The notes under the pieces were generated by a model, which was given only the letters and a program-made list of their open reading frames with translations, did no database searches and had not been told where the DNA came from. Source: JAGXTF01 sp044224315 (GTDB taxonomy: Bacteria > Bacteroidota > Bacteroidia > NS11-12g > UBA955). Taken from it: DNA of 64,000 nucleotides. The stretch is from contig JBGAKR010000001.1 of assembly GCA_044224315.1 (NCBI GenBank), positions 372,001 through 436,000 of the forward strand. Direction: 5' to 3'. Positions 62,678 to 64,000 of this stretch are shown one piece after another. The first letter of the stretch is position 1. Every line of letters starts with the position of its first letter. A program made the translations under genes and the position numbers.

Positions 62678-63007
62678 ATGAACCTCCTCCTTCACTATAT
62701 CCATATGCCCGATGAGGAAACGCGAAACAGCGGACAGGTGATTTTTAGTAATCCCAACAACCGCAGCCTGGGATGGGTGGAGGCGGAGATGAATAAGGTG
62801 CTGATTGGGGGCGATTTTTTTATTCCCAACCGCCTTGGCATTCCCGGACTGGATGGCATTGCCGCCGATAGCGAGGATGACAGCGATTATCACGAACCGG
62901 TAGAGTTTGAACTAACCGATGCCGAAGCTACCGATCCGCGCAGCATCGACGAACTGATTGCCGCCATGCATGAATATAAGAAGAAGAATCCTTTGGAGTT
63001 TTGGTAG
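62678..63007 (+). CDS. Hypothetical acidic protein (109 aa)
   Basis: A soluble, acidic protein beginning MNLLLHYIHMPDEETRNSG, with an Asp/Glu-rich centre (ADSEDDSDYHEPVEFEL) and a helical end (IDELIAAMHEYKKKNPLEFW). No signal peptide or membrane segment. I do not recognise the family. Codon use resembles the neighbours and a -7 element precedes it, so it is probably a real gene. Confidence 0.6.
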   Translation: MNLLLHYIHMPDEETRNSGQVIFSNPNNRSLGWVEAEMNKVLIGGDFFIPNRLGIPGLDGIAADSEDDSDYHEPVEFELTDAEATDPRSIDELIAAMHEYKKKNPLEFW

Positions 63008-63015
63008 ATTAGGTG

Positions 63016-63043
63016 TTGTATCCTACAAAATTGGTTAACTTTG
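63016..63043 (+). promoter_or_regulatory. Promoter of the last gene
   Basis: TTG (63016-63018) and TAACTTTG (63036-63043) are 17 bases apart. The ATG is at 63057. Confidence 0.6.
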
Positions 63044-63056
63044 AACAACACAATAC

Positions 63057-64000
63057 ATGAAAACACTACAATACTATGCAGGAATAGCCTTTCCCTTTGC
63101 TTTAATGGCCTTTCCTTTAACCGGCTATGGGCAATTGGTGGTGACTGCGTCTAGCAATGCAGCAGCGCTTGCAGACAGCCTTAAAACGGGCAGTGTAAGC
63201 GTAAGCAATGCATCACTTACCGGCAATACTAGTAGTACCGGATTTTTTACAAAGGGACAAACCACCAACCTGCGTATGCAAAACGGTATAATGCTAAGTA
63301 CTGGCAAATGCAATGAGAGTGGTTTTAGCGCCTCGTACGCGGCATCCTCTAATTTGGGCAATAATGGCTATAATTTACTTTCAACCTTGAGTGGCTTAAA
63401 TACATACGATGCAGCAGTGATTGAATTTGACGCAGTGCCTATGTATGATACCCTTAGTTTGAATTACATATTTGCATCAGAAGATTATCCCGAAAATGTA
63501 GGGATGGTTTACTTTGATCCTTTTGGCGTATTTGTGAGTGGCGCCAATCCCAAAGGGGGTAATTATTCGGATCAGAATTTTGCATTAATTCCGAATACCA
63601 ATAAAATTATATCCATAAACACCATAAACGATACAACAAACTGGCAGTATTACACATCCAATGTGACTGGCGCAACCATTGTTTTTGATGGATTTACCAA
63701 GGAAATGCAGGTAAAAATTCCTGTAAAACCCGGAAGTACTTACCGTTTAAAAATAGGGGTTGCCGATGGTGGTGATTATATTTATGATACCGAAGTTTTT
63801 CTAAAAAATCACAGCCTTATGAGCTATGGCCCATCCGCATTGGTAAGCATAATTGAAAATAAAAATACACTGCAAATTATTGGTAATCCGCTGCAGGAAA
63901 AATCTTATTTACAATTTTTTTCAAATTCAAATGAAATTGGCAGAATTTGCATTTTTGATACAAAAGGTTCTGCAATTTATCAGTTTGAAACGCCATTACA
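63057..64000 (+). CDS. Choice-of-anchor L domain protein with T9SS tail (runs off the window)
   Basis: The ATG at 63057 starts a signal peptide (MKTLQYYAGIAFPFALMAFP, continuing LTGYG). Residues about 25-260 match the choice-of-anchor L domain: GIMLSTGKCNESG, YDAAVIEFDAVPMYDTLSLN, YIFASEDYPENVG, FDPFGVFVSG and GSTYRLKIGVADGGD. The end of the window reads IIGNPLQEKSYLQFFSNS and ICIFDTKGSAIYQ, the beginning of a T9SS type A domain. The stop codon lies beyond 64000. Confidence 0.82.
   Translation, partial: MKTLQYYAGIAFPFALMAFPLTGYGQLVVTASSNAAALADSLKTGSVSVSNASLTGNTSSTGFFTKGQTTNLRMQNGIMLSTGKCNESGFSASYAASSNLGNNGYNLLSTLSGLNTYDAAVIEFDAVPMYDTLSLNYIFASEDYPENVGMVYFDPFGVFVSGANPKGGNYSDQNFALIPNTNKIISINTINDTTNWQYYTSNVTGATIVFDGFTKEMQVKIPVKPGSTYRLKIGVADGGDYIYDTEVFLKNHSLMSYGPSALVSIIENKNTLQIIGNPLQEKSYLQFFSNSNEIGRICIFDTKGSAIYQFETPL

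Overview
The window looks like chromosomal DNA of a free-living Bacteroidota bacterium. The evidence is many secreted proteins ending in type IX secretion (T9SS) sorting domains, the gliding genes gldD and gldE in the familiar mutY-ssb-gldE-gldD block, promoters of the Bacteroidota form TTG-N17/21-TAnnTTTG, and a tiny Lys/Arg-rich ribosomal-type protein before the RNase G gene. Everything was read by eye; no database search was run.

Layout. 1-1400: the start of a secreted protein, a decayed coding remnant, a tRNA-Met 3' half whose T-loop is split by a hairpin, and a GIY-YIG nuclease gene flanked by related repeats. 1417-8180: T9SS cargo, a PNGase F-like amidase, gmk, nadD, a TonB-like protein and a small membrane protein. 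8453-19578, minus strand: outer-membrane barrel, SBF and LysE transporters, PGRP-type amidase, inositol monophosphatase, a 1492-residue M4 protease with T9SS type B end, bacilliredoxin and hutI. 19609-26615, plus strand: gamma carbonic anhydrase, M23 peptidase, MerR regulator, two outer-membrane proteins, pdxJ and a phospholipase C/nuclease-like protein. 26629-29659: a two-component pair and a divergent, frameshifted secreted protein. 29730-39630, minus strand: PKD cargo, LOG protein, OmpA/TPR protein, gldD, gldE, ssb, mutY. 39678-46818, plus strand: HU, TPR protein, mini ribosomal protein, RNase G, LytS/LytTR pair, DUF4956 protein and a NuoE-NuoF fusion. 46829-52603: a decayed AbiEii-type toxin-antitoxin pair, two tandem secreted paralogues and one more T9SS cargo.

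52770-60085 is the most interesting accessory region. An AT-rich, tightly overlapped operon encodes a C5-cytosine methyltransferase with a 200-residue extension, a ParB-like DGNRR protein, an SNF2-type helicase and a DUF3883 PD-(D/E)xK-like protein. A separately promoted HNH endonuclease gene follows, whose promoter shares a 14-base sequence with the methyltransferase promoter; an XRE-family regulator gene lies upstream. I read it as a composite restriction/defence system that I cannot match to a named type. The window ends with two further T9SS cargo genes, one running off the edge, and an unknown small gene.

A second theme is a set of intergenic arrays of 7-base units. Their sequences differ from array to array, but all have the same period; many are separated by the hexamer GGCTGT/ACAGCC, and several begin exactly at, or run over, a stop codon.
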